Below are positions 19,026-27,568 of a DNA stretch of 64,000 nucleotides, one piece after another. Position 1 is the stretch's first letter, and every line of letters starts with the position of its first letter. The stretch is from Mesorhizobium sp. GbtcB19. GTDB taxonomy: Bacteria; Pseudomonadota; Alphaproteobacteria; Rhizobiales; Rhizobiaceae. The notes under the pieces are model-generated. The model was given only the letters and a program-made list of their open reading frames with translations, ran no database searches and had not been told where the DNA came from. The DNA lies in contig NZ_JAGXJY010000014.1 of assembly GCF_019091085.1 (NCBI RefSeq), positions 62,001-126,000 of the forward strand, in the 5' to 3' direction. The translations under genes and the position numbers were made by a program.

Positions 19026-19882
19026 TTCGGCTCCCTCATCAGCCAGAGCTGCACCAAAGTGATGGCGATGGCGAGCCCCGCCATGGTGTAGGCGACGGCC
19101 GAGGCGTAGCCGAAATTGAGCGACCGAAAACCCTGGCGGTAGAGCAGCAGCCCGAGCGTCTCGGTGCCGCCGCCGGGACCGCCACGCTCGGTGATCAGGA
19201 ACGGCTCGGTGAAGAGCTGCATGGTGCCGATGATCGACAGCACGGCGCAAAAGACGATGACGGGCTTCAACAGCGGCAGAGTGATGTGGAAGAACTGCTT
19301 CACCTTGCTGACGCGGTCGAGCGTCGCTGCCTCATAGACGTCCTCGGGAATGGACTGCAGGCCGGCCAGGATGATGATGGCGTTGTAGCCGGCCCAGCGC
19401 CAGGTGACCGCGATCATGATCAGCGCCATGGCCGGCGTGACGTTGGAGAACCAGTCGATCTTGGCCAGGCCGACGCTCTCCAGCAGCTTGTTGATGATGC
19501 CGAAATCGAGGCTGAACATCAGGCGGAAGACCGCCGAATAGGCAACCTCGCCGACCACGACCGGGGCGAAGAAGGCGAAACGGTAGAGGCCGCGCGCCTT
19601 CAAGAGCGGCGAATTCAGAAGCACCGCCATGACGATCGCCAGCGCAATCATCACCGGCACCTGAATGACCAGAATCAGCAGCGTGTTCTTCAGCGCGTTG
19701 TAGAAGGCGGGGTCGCCGATCAGGCGGCCCCAGTTGAAGGTCGGCGCGAAGCGCCAGGGCACGGTGCGGGTCGCCTGAAAGGAGATCAGGAACGAAGAGA
19801 TGATCGGCCAGATCCAGAAGATGGCGAAGATCAAGAGGTAAGGCGTGAGGAAGCGGTACGCGGTGGCGTTCTGGGTGCGCAT
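19022..19882 (-). CDS. Sugar ABC transporter permease (MalF/UgpA type)
   Basis: The 286-residue inner-membrane subunit has about six helices and the EAA loop EAATLDRVSKVKQFFHITLP. ATG 19882 is preceded by AAGGAGGAAGCCA, a strong ribosome site. Upstream codons in the same frame belong to a palindromic repeat and are not part of the protein. It pairs with the MalG-type gene that overlaps its stop. Confidence 0.93.
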   Translation of the reverse strand: MRTQNATAYRFLTPYLLIFAIFWIWPIISSFLISFQATRTVPWRFAPTFNWGRLIGDPAFYNALKNTLLILVIQVPVMIALAIVMAVLLNSPLLKARGLYRFAFFAPVVVGEVAYSAVFRLMFSLDFGIINKLLESVGLAKIDWFSNVTPAMALIMIAVTWRWAGYNAIIILAGLQSIPEDVYEAATLDRVSKVKQFFHITLPLLKPVIVFCAVLSIIGTMQLFTEPFLITERGGPGGGTETLGLLLYRQGFRSLNFGYASAVAYTMAGLAIAITLVQLWLMREPK

Positions 19883-19904
19883 TGGCTTCCTCCTTTCTTT
19901 TTCT

Positions 19905-20052
19905 TTCCTTCTCCCCTTGTGGAGAAGGTGGCCGCGAAGCGGCCGGATGAGGGGTGTTCCAGCGGAGTGAGACGTTGGCATTCCCTGGAACACCCCTCAT
20001 CCGTCTCGGCGCCAAAGCGCCGATCCACCTTCCCCCACAAGGGGGGAAGGGA
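19905..20052. repeat. Long intergenic palindrome, family C, inside the sugar ABC operon
   Basis: TCTCCCCTTGTGGAGAAGG and the inverse CACAAGGGGGGAAGG bound the same nested structure as 11369-11520. It sits between the binding-protein gene and the first permease gene, where a hairpin could keep binding protein in excess over the membrane subunits. Confidence 0.85.
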
Positions 20053-20062
20053 AAGTCGCGCT

Positions 20063-21331
20063 CTACTTCACCGGTAAACCAGTCGCGGCGGCGATCTGCT
20101 TGGCGGCGTCGTCGAGCGCGGCCTTGGCGTCGGGATAGCCGTTGGCCAGATATTTGGTCTGCACGGCGCGCAGGATGATCTCGGCGTCGCTCTGGAACTG
20201 CGTGCCGCGGCTAGGCACGACCTTGGGCAGCGTTGCCAGGATATCCTTCCACACCGCCTGGTCGCCCCAATAGGGCTGTCCCTGCGCGACATAAGGATCG
20301 TCGAGCGCCGAGATCAGCGACGGCACCAGGCCGAAATCCTTCAGCATGGTGATCTGGCCGTCATTCGTCTCCAACGTGTATTTCAGATAGGCGTAGGCGG
20401 CTTCCTTGTTCTTCGAGGCCGAGGTGATGGCCAGGGACGAGCCGCCGAGATTGGCGGCGCGCGGGCCGTCGCCGGTCAGGCTCGGCATCAGATAGACGCC
20501 CCATTTGCCGCTTTCCTTCGGCGATTCGGTGCGGATCGTACCTTCATACCAGCCGCCATAGACCTGGGTGGCGACGGTGCCGGCGGTGTTGTTGGTGATC
20601 TTGGTCGACCAGTCGGCCGACGACACGATGCCGGCGTCCTTCATCTCCTTGACCTTGGTCATGGCGTCGACGCATTTCGGCTCGGCCACGGTGATCGACT
20701 GGCCGTCCTCGGCGAAATAGGCGCAGCCCTGTTCGTTGGAGATCATGCGGAAGAATTCGGTGTCGCCGTTGAAATCGGCGTTGGTCATCGACACGCCCGG
20801 ATTGGCGGCCTGGATCTTCTTGCCGGCGGCGATGAAATCGTCCCAGGTCTTGATCGAGGCCGGATCGACGCCGGCCTTCTCGTAGAAGTCGCGGCGGTAG
20901 AAGACGGCGACCGGACCGGAATCCCATGGCATGGCATAGGCCTTGTCGCCGACCTCGAGCTCGGTGCGCTTGAAATCGGGGAATTTCTTCTGGTCCTCGG
21001 CGGTGTAGCCCAGCGTGTGCAGGTCGACGAAGCAGTCCGGGAACTGGCTCCAGTAATTTTCCGCCTCGCCGTTCTCGATCGAAACGATATCGGGCAGGCC
21101 GACGCCGCCGGCGGCGCAGCCGGCGATCGACTTGTCATAGGTCGGCTGGTTGCCGAGGTCCTGAACCGTGACCTTGATGTCGGGATATTTCTTGTTGAAG
21201 CCCTCGACCGTCGACTTCAGCGACGAAGCCGCGATGTTCCAGCTCCAGATGGTGATCTCGCCGGACTGCGCCAGCGCCGGGCCGGAACCCAGGGCAAGCA
21301 TCAGCGCGGCGCAGGTCAGTGTCGTGCGCAT
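20063..21331 (-). CDS. Sugar ABC transporter substrate-binding protein (extracellular family 1)
   Basis: The 422-residue periplasmic binding protein starts with a signal peptide cleaved after GSGPALA. The mature part shows the family-1 pattern, including ENGEAENYWSQFPDCFVDL, the MPWDSGPVAVFYRRDFYEKA hinge and NLGGSSLAITSASKNKEAA. It is the promoter-proximal gene of the importer operon and divergent from an AraC-type regulator. The sugar cannot be told from the sequence; the CUT1 type suggests an oligosaccharide, polyol or glycoside. Confidence 0.93.
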   Translation of the reverse strand: MRTTLTCAALMLALGSGPALAQSGEITIWSWNIAASSLKSTVEGFNKKYPDIKVTVQDLGNQPTYDKSIAGCAAGGVGLPDIVSIENGEAENYWSQFPDCFVDLHTLGYTAEDQKKFPDFKRTELEVGDKAYAMPWDSGPVAVFYRRDFYEKAGVDPASIKTWDDFIAAGKKIQAANPGVSMTNADFNGDTEFFRMISNEQGCAYFAEDGQSITVAEPKCVDAMTKVKEMKDAGIVSSADWSTKITNNTAGTVATQVYGGWYEGTIRTESPKESGKWGVYLMPSLTGDGPRAANLGGSSLAITSASKNKEAAYAYLKYTLETNDGQITMLKDFGLVPSLISALDDPYVAQGQPYWGDQAVWKDILATLPKVVPSRGTQFQSDAEIILRAVQTKYLANGYPDAKAALDDAAKQIAAATGLPVK

Positions 21332-21437
21332 TGAAATCCTCCCATTTCATTTGCTCTCTCGCTGTGAGCGTGGCTAGACTATGCAGCGCGGAAGGCTTGT
21401 CCCCGACAAAGGGAAAAGAAAATTGGCGGAAAGTAAG

Positions 21438-22304
21438 ATGCCGGAAAGGCCGTTTTACCAGCCTGGGGCCAGCAGTGTGGAAGGCATGCCGCTAAAGCTG
21501 CAGATGTTCCACACACATCCCCTGGTTATGCTCAAGCCGCATTGGCACGCCCAGGTGGAAGTGAATTTCATCGTTCGCGGCAGCGTGCACTACTTGATGA
21601 ACGATCACGAGATCTCGCTTTCGGCCGGCGAGATGTGCCTGTTCTGGGGTGGCTTGCCGCACCAGATGGACGATCTGTCCGACGACGCCATCTATGCCGG
21701 CGCGCATCTGCCGCTGGTACACTTCTTCCGCCTGCATTTGCCGGCCGACATACGCCACCGGCTGATGACCGGCGCGACCCTGGTCACCAACGCGACGGAC
21801 CAGTCGGACAACGACAATTTCAAGCGCTGGAACGAGTATGCGCGCTCGGGCGATCCGACGAAGGCCGAGCATGCCGTCAACGAGTTGCTGCTTCGGCTCG
21901 AGCGGGTGCGCTTCGAGCCTTACCGCCTGGTGCCCGGAAGCGTGGCCGGGCAAGGGAGCGGCACTCCCTTCGACCAGCAATCCTCGCGCAATGTCGGGCG
22001 CATGTGCGACTATATCGCCGAGAATTTCCTTTACGACATCGACTGCGTGGACATCGCCTGCGCCGCCGACATCCACCCCAAATACGCCATGAGCCTGTTC
22101 AAGAAGTCGACCGGCATGACGCTCAACGAGTATGTGAACCTTTTGCGGCTGAGCTATGCGCAGGCGCTTTTGATGCATGAGGGCGCCAATGTGCTGACGG
22201 TCGCGATGGAATCGGGCTTCGGCTCGCTCAGCGCCTTCAACAAATCGTTCCGCAAGCTCGCCGGCATGTCGCCCTCGGATTTCCGCCGGGCGGGTGTCAG
22301 ATAG
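21438..22304 (+). CDS. AraC family transcriptional regulator
   Basis: The 288-residue regulator has an N-terminal cupin-like sensor (HTHPLVMLKPHWHAQVEVNF) and two C-terminal helix-turn-helix motifs (DIACAADIHPKYAMSLFKKS, and the second in VAMESGFGSLSAFNKSF). The sensor and arrangement recall MelR. ATG 21438 is chosen because it leaves about 106 bases for the divergent promoters; an in-frame ATG at 21381 would add 19 residues and cannot be excluded. It is divergent from the sugar importer operon, so it probably activates it in the presence of the sugar. Confidence 0.9.
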   Translation: MPERPFYQPGASSVEGMPLKLQMFHTHPLVMLKPHWHAQVEVNFIVRGSVHYLMNDHEISLSAGEMCLFWGGLPHQMDDLSDDAIYAGAHLPLVHFFRLHLPADIRHRLMTGATLVTNATDQSDNDNFKRWNEYARSGDPTKAEHAVNELLLRLERVRFEPYRLVPGSVAGQGSGTPFDQQSSRNVGRMCDYIAENFLYDIDCVDIACAADIHPKYAMSLFKKSTGMTLNEYVNLLRLSYAQALLMHEGANVLTVAMESGFGSLSAFNKSFRKLAGMSPSDFRRAGVR

Positions 22305-22390
22305 GCAGAATCTCGCTTGGGCATAGGCCGGTATTACCCGTCGCTTGTGACGCGACCCCGCCCCGGATCTGGCCCCGCGGTGCGGTTCGT

Positions 22391-22420
22391 CGGCGGGCCC
22401 GGCGATTCACCGGCCCGCCG
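22391..22420. terminator. GC-rich hairpin between convergent genes
   Basis: CGGCGGGCC (22391-22399) pairs perfectly with GGCCCGCCG (22412-22420) across a 12-base loop. It lies between the AraC gene and the convergent DUF1344 gene. No T run follows, so it may be a weak or Rho-assisted terminator. Confidence 0.4.
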
Positions 22421-22443
22421 CAGATCCCCGGCCGCAGACGCGC

Positions 22444-22698
22444 CTATTTGGCCGGCTGGATGCTCGAAGCCGCCAGTTTGCCGGCCTTCGTCGAGTAGGT
22501 GACCGTCACCTTCTCGCCGACTTTCAGCGTCTCGGCTTCAATGCCTTCCGGCAGGGAGAATGTCTTGCCGTCGGAGAGCGTGATCGAATCGCCTTTCTTG
22601 TCGATGCTGGCGATCGTGCCGGTCGTCGCCTTGGCGTAGGCGACGCCGCTCGATGCGATCGCGATTGCCATTGCGGCCGTGATGATGGATTTTTTCAT
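22444..22698 (-). CDS. DUF1344 family secreted small protein
   Basis: The 84-residue protein has a clear signal peptide (MKKSIITAAMAIAIASSGVAYA) and a short beta-rich mature domain with TGTIASIDKKGDSITLSDGKTF, the DUF1344 pattern. ATG 22698 is preceded by AAGGAACC; the upstream codons of the longer ORF lack a ribosome site. Its function is unknown; related proteins are common periplasmic proteins in rhizobia and Brucella-like bacteria. It stands downstream of, but 178 bases from, the FtsX-type ABC cassette. Confidence 0.85.
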   Translation of the reverse strand: MKKSIITAAMAIAIASSGVAYAKATTGTIASIDKKGDSITLSDGKTFSLPEGIEAETLKVGEKVTVTYSTKAGKLAASSIQPAK

Positions 22699-22876
22699 AA
22701 TTCGGTTCCTTTCTCTCATCTGCCGAGGGCGGATGCCCAGGGCGGCTTCAATCCGGAACGTCCCGCCCCGCCGGATCACGAACCCCGGAGCCAGGATGAA
22801 GCGAAGCCAAACTTAGGGCCGAAAGCTTTCAACAGATTGGCCGCAGCCTTACAAATGCGTAAGCGCGGCGTGCGCG

Positions 22877-25528
22877 TCACAGGTCGCGCAATTGCTCGGC
22901 GGTCAGCGCCGAGGACGGCCTGGCGGTCCGAACGGCGGCGGCAACGGATGCGACGACGAGGCCAAGCATGATCGCCAGATAGAGCCATGGCACCGACAGT
23001 GCCTGCGGCGGTGGATCGAAGACGCCGGTCAGCAGCTTCACCAGCATCCAGGCGGTCAGTGCTCCGGAGAACAATCCGAAGACCAGGCCACCGACAATGA
23101 TGACGAGACCCTCGCTCCACAGGAAGGCATCCAGTTGCGGCGGTTTGGCGCCTATGGCGTCGAGGATCGCGAAGGCCCGGCGCCGCTCGGCGAATCCCAG
23201 AGCCAGCATCAGCCCGGCGGCAGCGGCGGCCATCAGCACGGAAAATCCAAGCTCGATCCGCGTCAAGCCCCGAAGGTCAACCGCGGTAAGGCTCGATCCG
23301 ATGAGATGTGCGGCCTGGCCGATATCGGAGACTTTCAACGCGGGGTCGACGGCAAGCACGGAAGCGACCTGGCGCGCCAATTCGACGGGATTGCCCTTCG
23401 CTCTCATCAGCACATATTCGGAGGCGTCCGACCCTGTCATGCGGGCTACGTAGGCGGCGTTGGCGACAAGGAAGGAATCCTTCGGCGCGGTCGGAAATTC
23501 GCGCACGACGCCGATAAATCTGAAGGCCACCGGATGGTACTGATGGTCTCTTGCATCGAGGAGCCGCAGATTGATCGTGTCGCCCTGCTGAAGCTGGAAA
23601 TCCTGCACGGTCTCCTCCGAAACCAGGACGCCGTCGGGCGTGGCGCCCAGTTGGCTGAGCATGCCCTCGGCGTCGGCGCCGCTGAAATAGGCGTCGGAAA
23701 GGGTCGTGGCGCGCCCGATGCGTCTGGGGTCGATCCCATAGAGGTCCTGCAGATCCGCGCCCACATAGGCAAAACGATGCTGCATCGGCTCGACGGCGAG
23801 CGCATCCGTCAGCGTGGTCAAGGCCGCCAGATGCGCGCCGGCCGGTCTGTCCGACGTTCCGAAGATGGTGACGTCGGATCCATTCGTCAGCTCGGCGTCG
23901 ACGTGCGCCTGGGCGTTGTAAGTGGTGTTGAAAATAGCGGTCGAAGCGGCGAAGGAGACGGCCAGCGCGGTCATGGCGATGCCGATGGTCAGGCGCTCTG
24001 ACTGGCGCGATAGTGCCGCCGACACGATCGGCGTCAGACGACCCGCCACCGGGGTGAGGATCACTCGTAACAGTCCGCTGTTGTGCGCGATGATTATGCC
24101 CGACAGCCGCATGACCAGCAGCGTCATACCCATCCAGAGCAAGGCGGGGGCGATGAAAGCCTTGTAGTCGACCGAGGTCGCCGCCACGCCTTCCGGGGCC
24201 AGAACGATCTGGTATCCGGTGCTGGCCGACGACCAGAAGAAGAGGCCTGCGCCGGCAAGCAGCAGCAAATCCAGCCGCAAGCGTTGCCAGAGCGGCGCCC
24301 TCGCCCGCGTGACCGCGTGCCGCGCCGCATCGACGGTGGTCCAGCGCGCGTCGCGCCAGGCCGGCAGCAGGAGAGCGGCGAACCCCAGCAGCAGGCCGAG
24401 CAACGCGACGAGAAGGAGGGATGGATCACGAAGGGCTGCGTACCGGCCTAGCGTGGAAACAGGGTTGAAAAGCAAGGCTCCACCCATGCCGAGCGCAACT
24501 CCGGCGACGCCGGAGACCGCGGCCTCGGCGGCTGAAAGCGACAGGATCGTGCTGGTTGTGGCGCCGCGGACGCGAAGCAGCGCCTGCTCCATCCGCCGGC
24601 GCTGCTCGCCGGACGAGGTCACGGCATAGGTAAGCGCGATTCCCAGCGCCGCGCCTGGCAGCCCGAGGAACAGGAACAGCACGGAAGCATAAAGCGCATC
24701 CTCGCGAACGGCTGCGAGGCGGGAGCCGAGATTGTCGGCAACCAAGGCTTGGCCGACGGTCCTCGCCTCCAAATTGCGCGCCGCGCCGGTGACGAAGATA
24801 TGAGCCTGGACGGGATCGGATGGCAGGGCTGCATGGTCCAGCCGCGCGTGCCATTGCAGCCGGACCGTGTCCGGACGCTGCTTCGCTTGCGGGGAGAAGA
24901 ACTGCTGCCAATCCTGCCAGGGAAGCACGAGCACGTTGTCCGGAGGCGCTTGCGGCGCGGCCTGGGCAGGCAAGCCTACGGCCTGAAACAATGAATCAGC
25001 ATCGGGCAGATCGACGACCCCGGCGATTTTGACCTTCACCTCTGGCAGGCCGATACGCTTGATCGACACCGCGTCGCCAGGGCGGGCATGAAGGTTGGCC
25101 GCCGTCTGCTGAGCGACCAGAACGCCGTCGACGTTGCCGGAAAGCAGCCGAATTTCCGCCGGAAAATCCTTGGAATAACCTTCGTCCAAGGCGATGACCT
25201 GCCCCGGCCCGGTGGTCTGCGTCGTGCCGCCCGCCAAGGCTTCGAAACCCGCCGCGTCAGCATAGCGAACGCGGTGAGCGGCCTTGACGGGTGCTGCTTC
25301 GGCGATCGCCTTGCCGATCGCTCCCGGATCGGCGCCGGAAATCACCTGAACCTGCCAGTCGACCGGGACGGCGCTGATCGCGCGGGCCGTCATCGAGGCG
25401 TTGGCATTGGCGAGGAAAAGGACCATGGCAGTTAGCAGCGCGACGGTCACCGCGACGCCGGTCGCGGCGCCGGCGACCCGCGCGAATCGTCGGGTGAGAA
25501 TACCGCGCAGCCATAGAAGCATCATCAT
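22877..25528 (-). CDS. FtsX-like ABC transporter permease, 883 residues
   Basis: A large inner-membrane permease with an N-terminal membrane helix, a long periplasmic domain, FtsX-type helices at about 280-440, a second periplasmic domain and a second FtsX block at the C-terminus (LGFAERRRAFAILDAIGAKP). This MacB/LolCE-like layout acts in extrusion or mechanotransmission rather than import. Three consecutive ATG codons (25528, 25525, 25522) overlap the stop of the ATPase gene, showing coupling. It is the last gene of a four-gene cassette: PsbP-like secreted protein, two ATPases, permease. The substrate is unknown. Confidence 0.85.
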   Translation of the reverse strand: MMMLLWLRGILTRRFARVAGAATGVAVTVALLTAMVLFLANANASMTARAISAVPVDWQVQVISGADPGAIGKAIAEAAPVKAAHRVRYADAAGFEALAGGTTQTTGPGQVIALDEGYSKDFPAEIRLLSGNVDGVLVAQQTAANLHARPGDAVSIKRIGLPEVKVKIAGVVDLPDADSLFQAVGLPAQAAPQAPPDNVLVLPWQDWQQFFSPQAKQRPDTVRLQWHARLDHAALPSDPVQAHIFVTGAARNLEARTVGQALVADNLGSRLAAVREDALYASVLFLFLGLPGAALGIALTYAVTSSGEQRRRMEQALLRVRGATTSTILSLSAAEAAVSGVAGVALGMGGALLFNPVSTLGRYAALRDPSLLLVALLGLLLGFAALLLPAWRDARWTTVDAARHAVTRARAPLWQRLRLDLLLLAGAGLFFWSSASTGYQIVLAPEGVAATSVDYKAFIAPALLWMGMTLLVMRLSGIIIAHNSGLLRVILTPVAGRLTPIVSAALSRQSERLTIGIAMTALAVSFAASTAIFNTTYNAQAHVDAELTNGSDVTIFGTSDRPAGAHLAALTTLTDALAVEPMQHRFAYVGADLQDLYGIDPRRIGRATTLSDAYFSGADAEGMLSQLGATPDGVLVSEETVQDFQLQQGDTINLRLLDARDHQYHPVAFRFIGVVREFPTAPKDSFLVANAAYVARMTGSDASEYVLMRAKGNPVELARQVASVLAVDPALKVSDIGQAAHLIGSSLTAVDLRGLTRIELGFSVLMAAAAAGLMLALGFAERRRAFAILDAIGAKPPQLDAFLWSEGLVIIVGGLVFGLFSGALTAWMLVKLLTGVFDPPPQALSVPWLYLAIMLGLVVASVAAAVRTARPSSALTAEQLRDL

Positions 25529-26193
25529 GCCGCGTCCTGCCTCGGCCATTCGGAGACGAGCCGGCCGTGGTCCATCGTCCATCTGGTCGCCATCCGGGCG
25601 GCCACTGCCTCATCGTGCGTTGCTACGACCAGGGCGATGCCGGTGCCCTCCAGCTGTTCCATGACGATGTCGAAGAAGAACTGCGCCGTGATGCTGTCGA
25701 GCTGTCCGGTCGGCTCGTCGGCCAGGACCAGTTTCGGCTTCATGACGAGGGCGCGGGCCATCGCGACCCGTTGCGATTGTCCGCCGGACAATTCCTCCGG
25801 CAGCCTGTCGCGAAGCTCGCCAAGCCCAAACAAATCCAGCAAGGCCGCGGCGGCCGGTCCAGCGGAGGCCGGGTTGCCGGCCAATACCAGCGGCAGGCCG
25901 ACATTCTGAGCGACGGTGAGCGCCGGAAACAGGCTGGGCGTCTGGAACACGAACCCGATATGGCGCGGCCTCAGCTCCTCGAAAGGGCCGAGCCCGGGCC
26001 ATTCGACGGTGCCGGACGTCGGCTTGTCCAGTCCGCCGAGAATATGCAGCAAGGTCGTCTTGCCGCTGCCGGACGGGCCGACCACAGCGATCCGCGCGTC
26101 GGAAGCGATCCGGCAATTGACATCGCGAAGCGCGGCAACGCCGCGCTGGAAGTCGCGGCCGAGATGCTTGCCGACGACAAGCGTGTCACTCAT
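25525..26193 (-). CDS. ABC transporter ATP-binding protein (LolD/MacB type) 2
   Basis: The 222-residue ATPase has Walker A GPSGSGKTT, signature LSGGQSQR, Walker B LVLADEPTGQLD and the switch His in THDEA, all canonical. It overlaps the upstream ATPase gene by 8 bases and the downstream permease by 4. With the neighbouring ATPase it probably forms a heterodimeric motor for the single FtsX-type permease. Confidence 0.92.
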   Translation of the reverse strand: MSDTLVVGKHLGRDFQRGVAALRDVNCRIASDARIAVVGPSGSGKTTLLHILGGLDKPTSGTVEWPGLGPFEELRPRHIGFVFQTPSLFPALTVAQNVGLPLVLAGNPASAGPAAAALLDLFGLGELRDRLPEELSGGQSQRVAMARALVMKPKLVLADEPTGQLDSITAQFFFDIVMEQLEGTGIALVVATHDEAVAARMATRWTMDHGRLVSEWPRQDAA

Positions 26194-26848
26194 CGTCTAT
26201 CCTCCCGTCCTTCAGGCCGATGATGCGGTCCGCCTTGTGGGCAAGCGCCTGGCTGTGGGTGGCGAGCAACGTCGCCAGGCCGGCCCGGCGCCGCGCCTCG
26301 AAATGCGCGATCAAGCGCAGTTCGGTGTCGCGGTCGACTTCGGCGGTCGGCTCGTCGGCAACCAGGATCGGCGGGTCCCCGGCAAGCGCCACGGCAAGGC
26401 CGGCCCGCGCCGTCTCGCCCCCGGAGAGTTCCGTCGGGAAGGCCCGGGCACGATGCTGAAGATCGACGCTTTCCAGGAGCGCACCAATTCGGCTTTCGTT
26501 CGGCTTCCCCGCGAGCTGCATCTGCAGGCGCAGGTTCTGTTCCACGTTGAGGTGGCCAAACAGGTTCCCGGACTGCGGAAGGATGCCGAAATTGGCGACG
26601 CGGATGCGGGTCCGCTCGGTTTCAGACCGACGGGTCAAGCGCCTGCCGGCCACCTCGACATGACCGCCGTCCGGCTCGTCCAGCCCGGTGACGCAGGACA
26701 ACAGCGTGGATTTGCCGCTGCCGGACGGGCCAACCAGGGCAACGATCTCGCCGGCCGACAGATGAAAGCTGATGCCACGCAGCGCGGCGATCTCATCGTC
26801 GCCTATGTGGAAGAACCGGTAGAGTTCGTGCGCGTCCAGCGCGTACAT
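26186..26848 (-). CDS. ABC transporter ATP-binding protein (LolD/MacB type) 1
   Basis: The 220-residue ATPase has Walker A GPSGSGKST, Walker B ILVADEPTAEVD and switch His (ATHSQ). The signature motif is LSGGETAR, less usual than the LSGGQSQR of its neighbour. The two paralogues differ throughout, so this is not a recent duplication; they may form an asymmetric pair. It starts one base before the stop codon of the secreted-protein gene. Confidence 0.92.
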   Translation of the reverse strand: MYALDAHELYRFFHIGDDEIAALRGISFHLSAGEIVALVGPSGSGKSTLLSCVTGLDEPDGGHVEVAGRRLTRRSETERTRIRVANFGILPQSGNLFGHLNVEQNLRLQMQLAGKPNESRIGALLESVDLQHRARAFPTELSGGETARAGLAVALAGDPPILVADEPTAEVDRDTELRLIAHFEARRRAGLATLLATHSQALAHKADRIIGLKDGRIDDE

Positions 26849-26849
26849 T

Positions 26850-27455
26850 TCAATTCCACTGCAAGGAATTGGACATCAGTTGCCACTGGTCGACATTGTC
26901 GGCCCCCTTGGGCGCGTAGAGATCGAGCGTGACCAACTTGCCGTCCCTGAAATAGAGATAGCGTTCGTTTTCAAGACGCATTTGTTTGCTGGTGACGGCG
27001 TTCGGCTCGGAGTTGGACGTGTAGACGATACGGATCGCAGGGCCGGCGGGCAGCTTGACCTGCTTGATCGCGGTCACCTTAACGGCCCTGCCGGCCGCCT
27101 CTAGCTTCGGCACATAGTCCGTCTTGGCGCTCTCCGCGGTGGGCGCGGCGTCGGCCTTCGATACCGTGACGGAGACGCCGTCAAGCTTGTCGACGAAGCT
27201 GGCTCCGTCGGGGCGATCGGACCTCGCCCACCCCTCCGGTACCTTCAGCGTGAAGCCTTGCGGCGATACGTAATCGATAAAGACCTGGCTATCGGGAATG
27301 TCACCCGGCGGATTCTTTTCCGCAGGGACAGCTTTTTCGGCGGCGAAAGCCGGACCGATGCCGGACTGGGGAATTTGCAAGCCCGTTGCGAAGAGGCATG
27401 CGCCCAGCGCAAGGCTCGATGCGAGCCGGCCGACCTTCCAATGGAGAGAGATCAT
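26850..27455 (-). CDS. Secreted PsbP-like domain protein of the FtsX-type ABC cassette
   Basis: The 201-residue protein has an N-terminal signal sequence (ALGACLFATGLQIPQSG region) and a mature domain beginning FIDYVSPQGFTLKVPEGWAR, the strand pattern seen in PsbP/MOG1-fold proteins, with a conserved W near the C-terminus. Homology beyond the fold pattern is uncertain. ATG 27455 has GGAGG 10 bases upstream, while the longer ORF start (27482) does not. It heads the cassette and could be a periplasmic adaptor or substrate-binding partner of the permease. Confidence 0.75.
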   Translation of the reverse strand: MISLHWKVGRLASSLALGACLFATGLQIPQSGIGPAFAAEKAVPAEKNPPGDIPDSQVFIDYVSPQGFTLKVPEGWARSDRPDGASFVDKLDGVSVTVSKADAAPTAESAKTDYVPKLEAAGRAVKVTAIKQVKLPAGPAIRIVYTSNSEPNAVTSKQMRLENERYLYFRDGKLVTLDLYAPKGADNVDQWQLMSNSLQWN

Positions 27456-27477
27456 GACACGCGACCTCCGATAGAGC

Positions 27478-27505
27478 GGCATATGATGGCACTATAAAGT
27501 GTCAA
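27478..27505 (-). promoter_or_regulatory. Candidate promoter of the PsbP-like/ABC cassette
   Basis: On the minus strand TTGACA (27505-27500) is followed after 16 bases by TATGCC (27483-27478). The dyad CACTTTATAGTG overlaps the spacer and could be a regulator site. It stands between the histidine kinase gene and the cassette, consistent with a separate promoter possibly controlled by that two-component system. Confidence 0.4.
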
Positions 27506-27568
27506 GTTTACGGGAAGGTCGCCCCATCCATACGGATCGGTAAGCTTCAAAGACATCGACGCGCGAAA

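Noticed and set aside
19004..20077. 357-codon ORF opposite the permease gene
   Set aside because: Composition is that of a GC-skewed shadow (Asp/Gln/Arg/His runs) and part lies in the palindromic repeat.
22305..22443. Small ORFs between the AraC and DUF1344 genes
   Set aside because: Only the GC-rich hairpin stands out; reading frames are short and unsupported.
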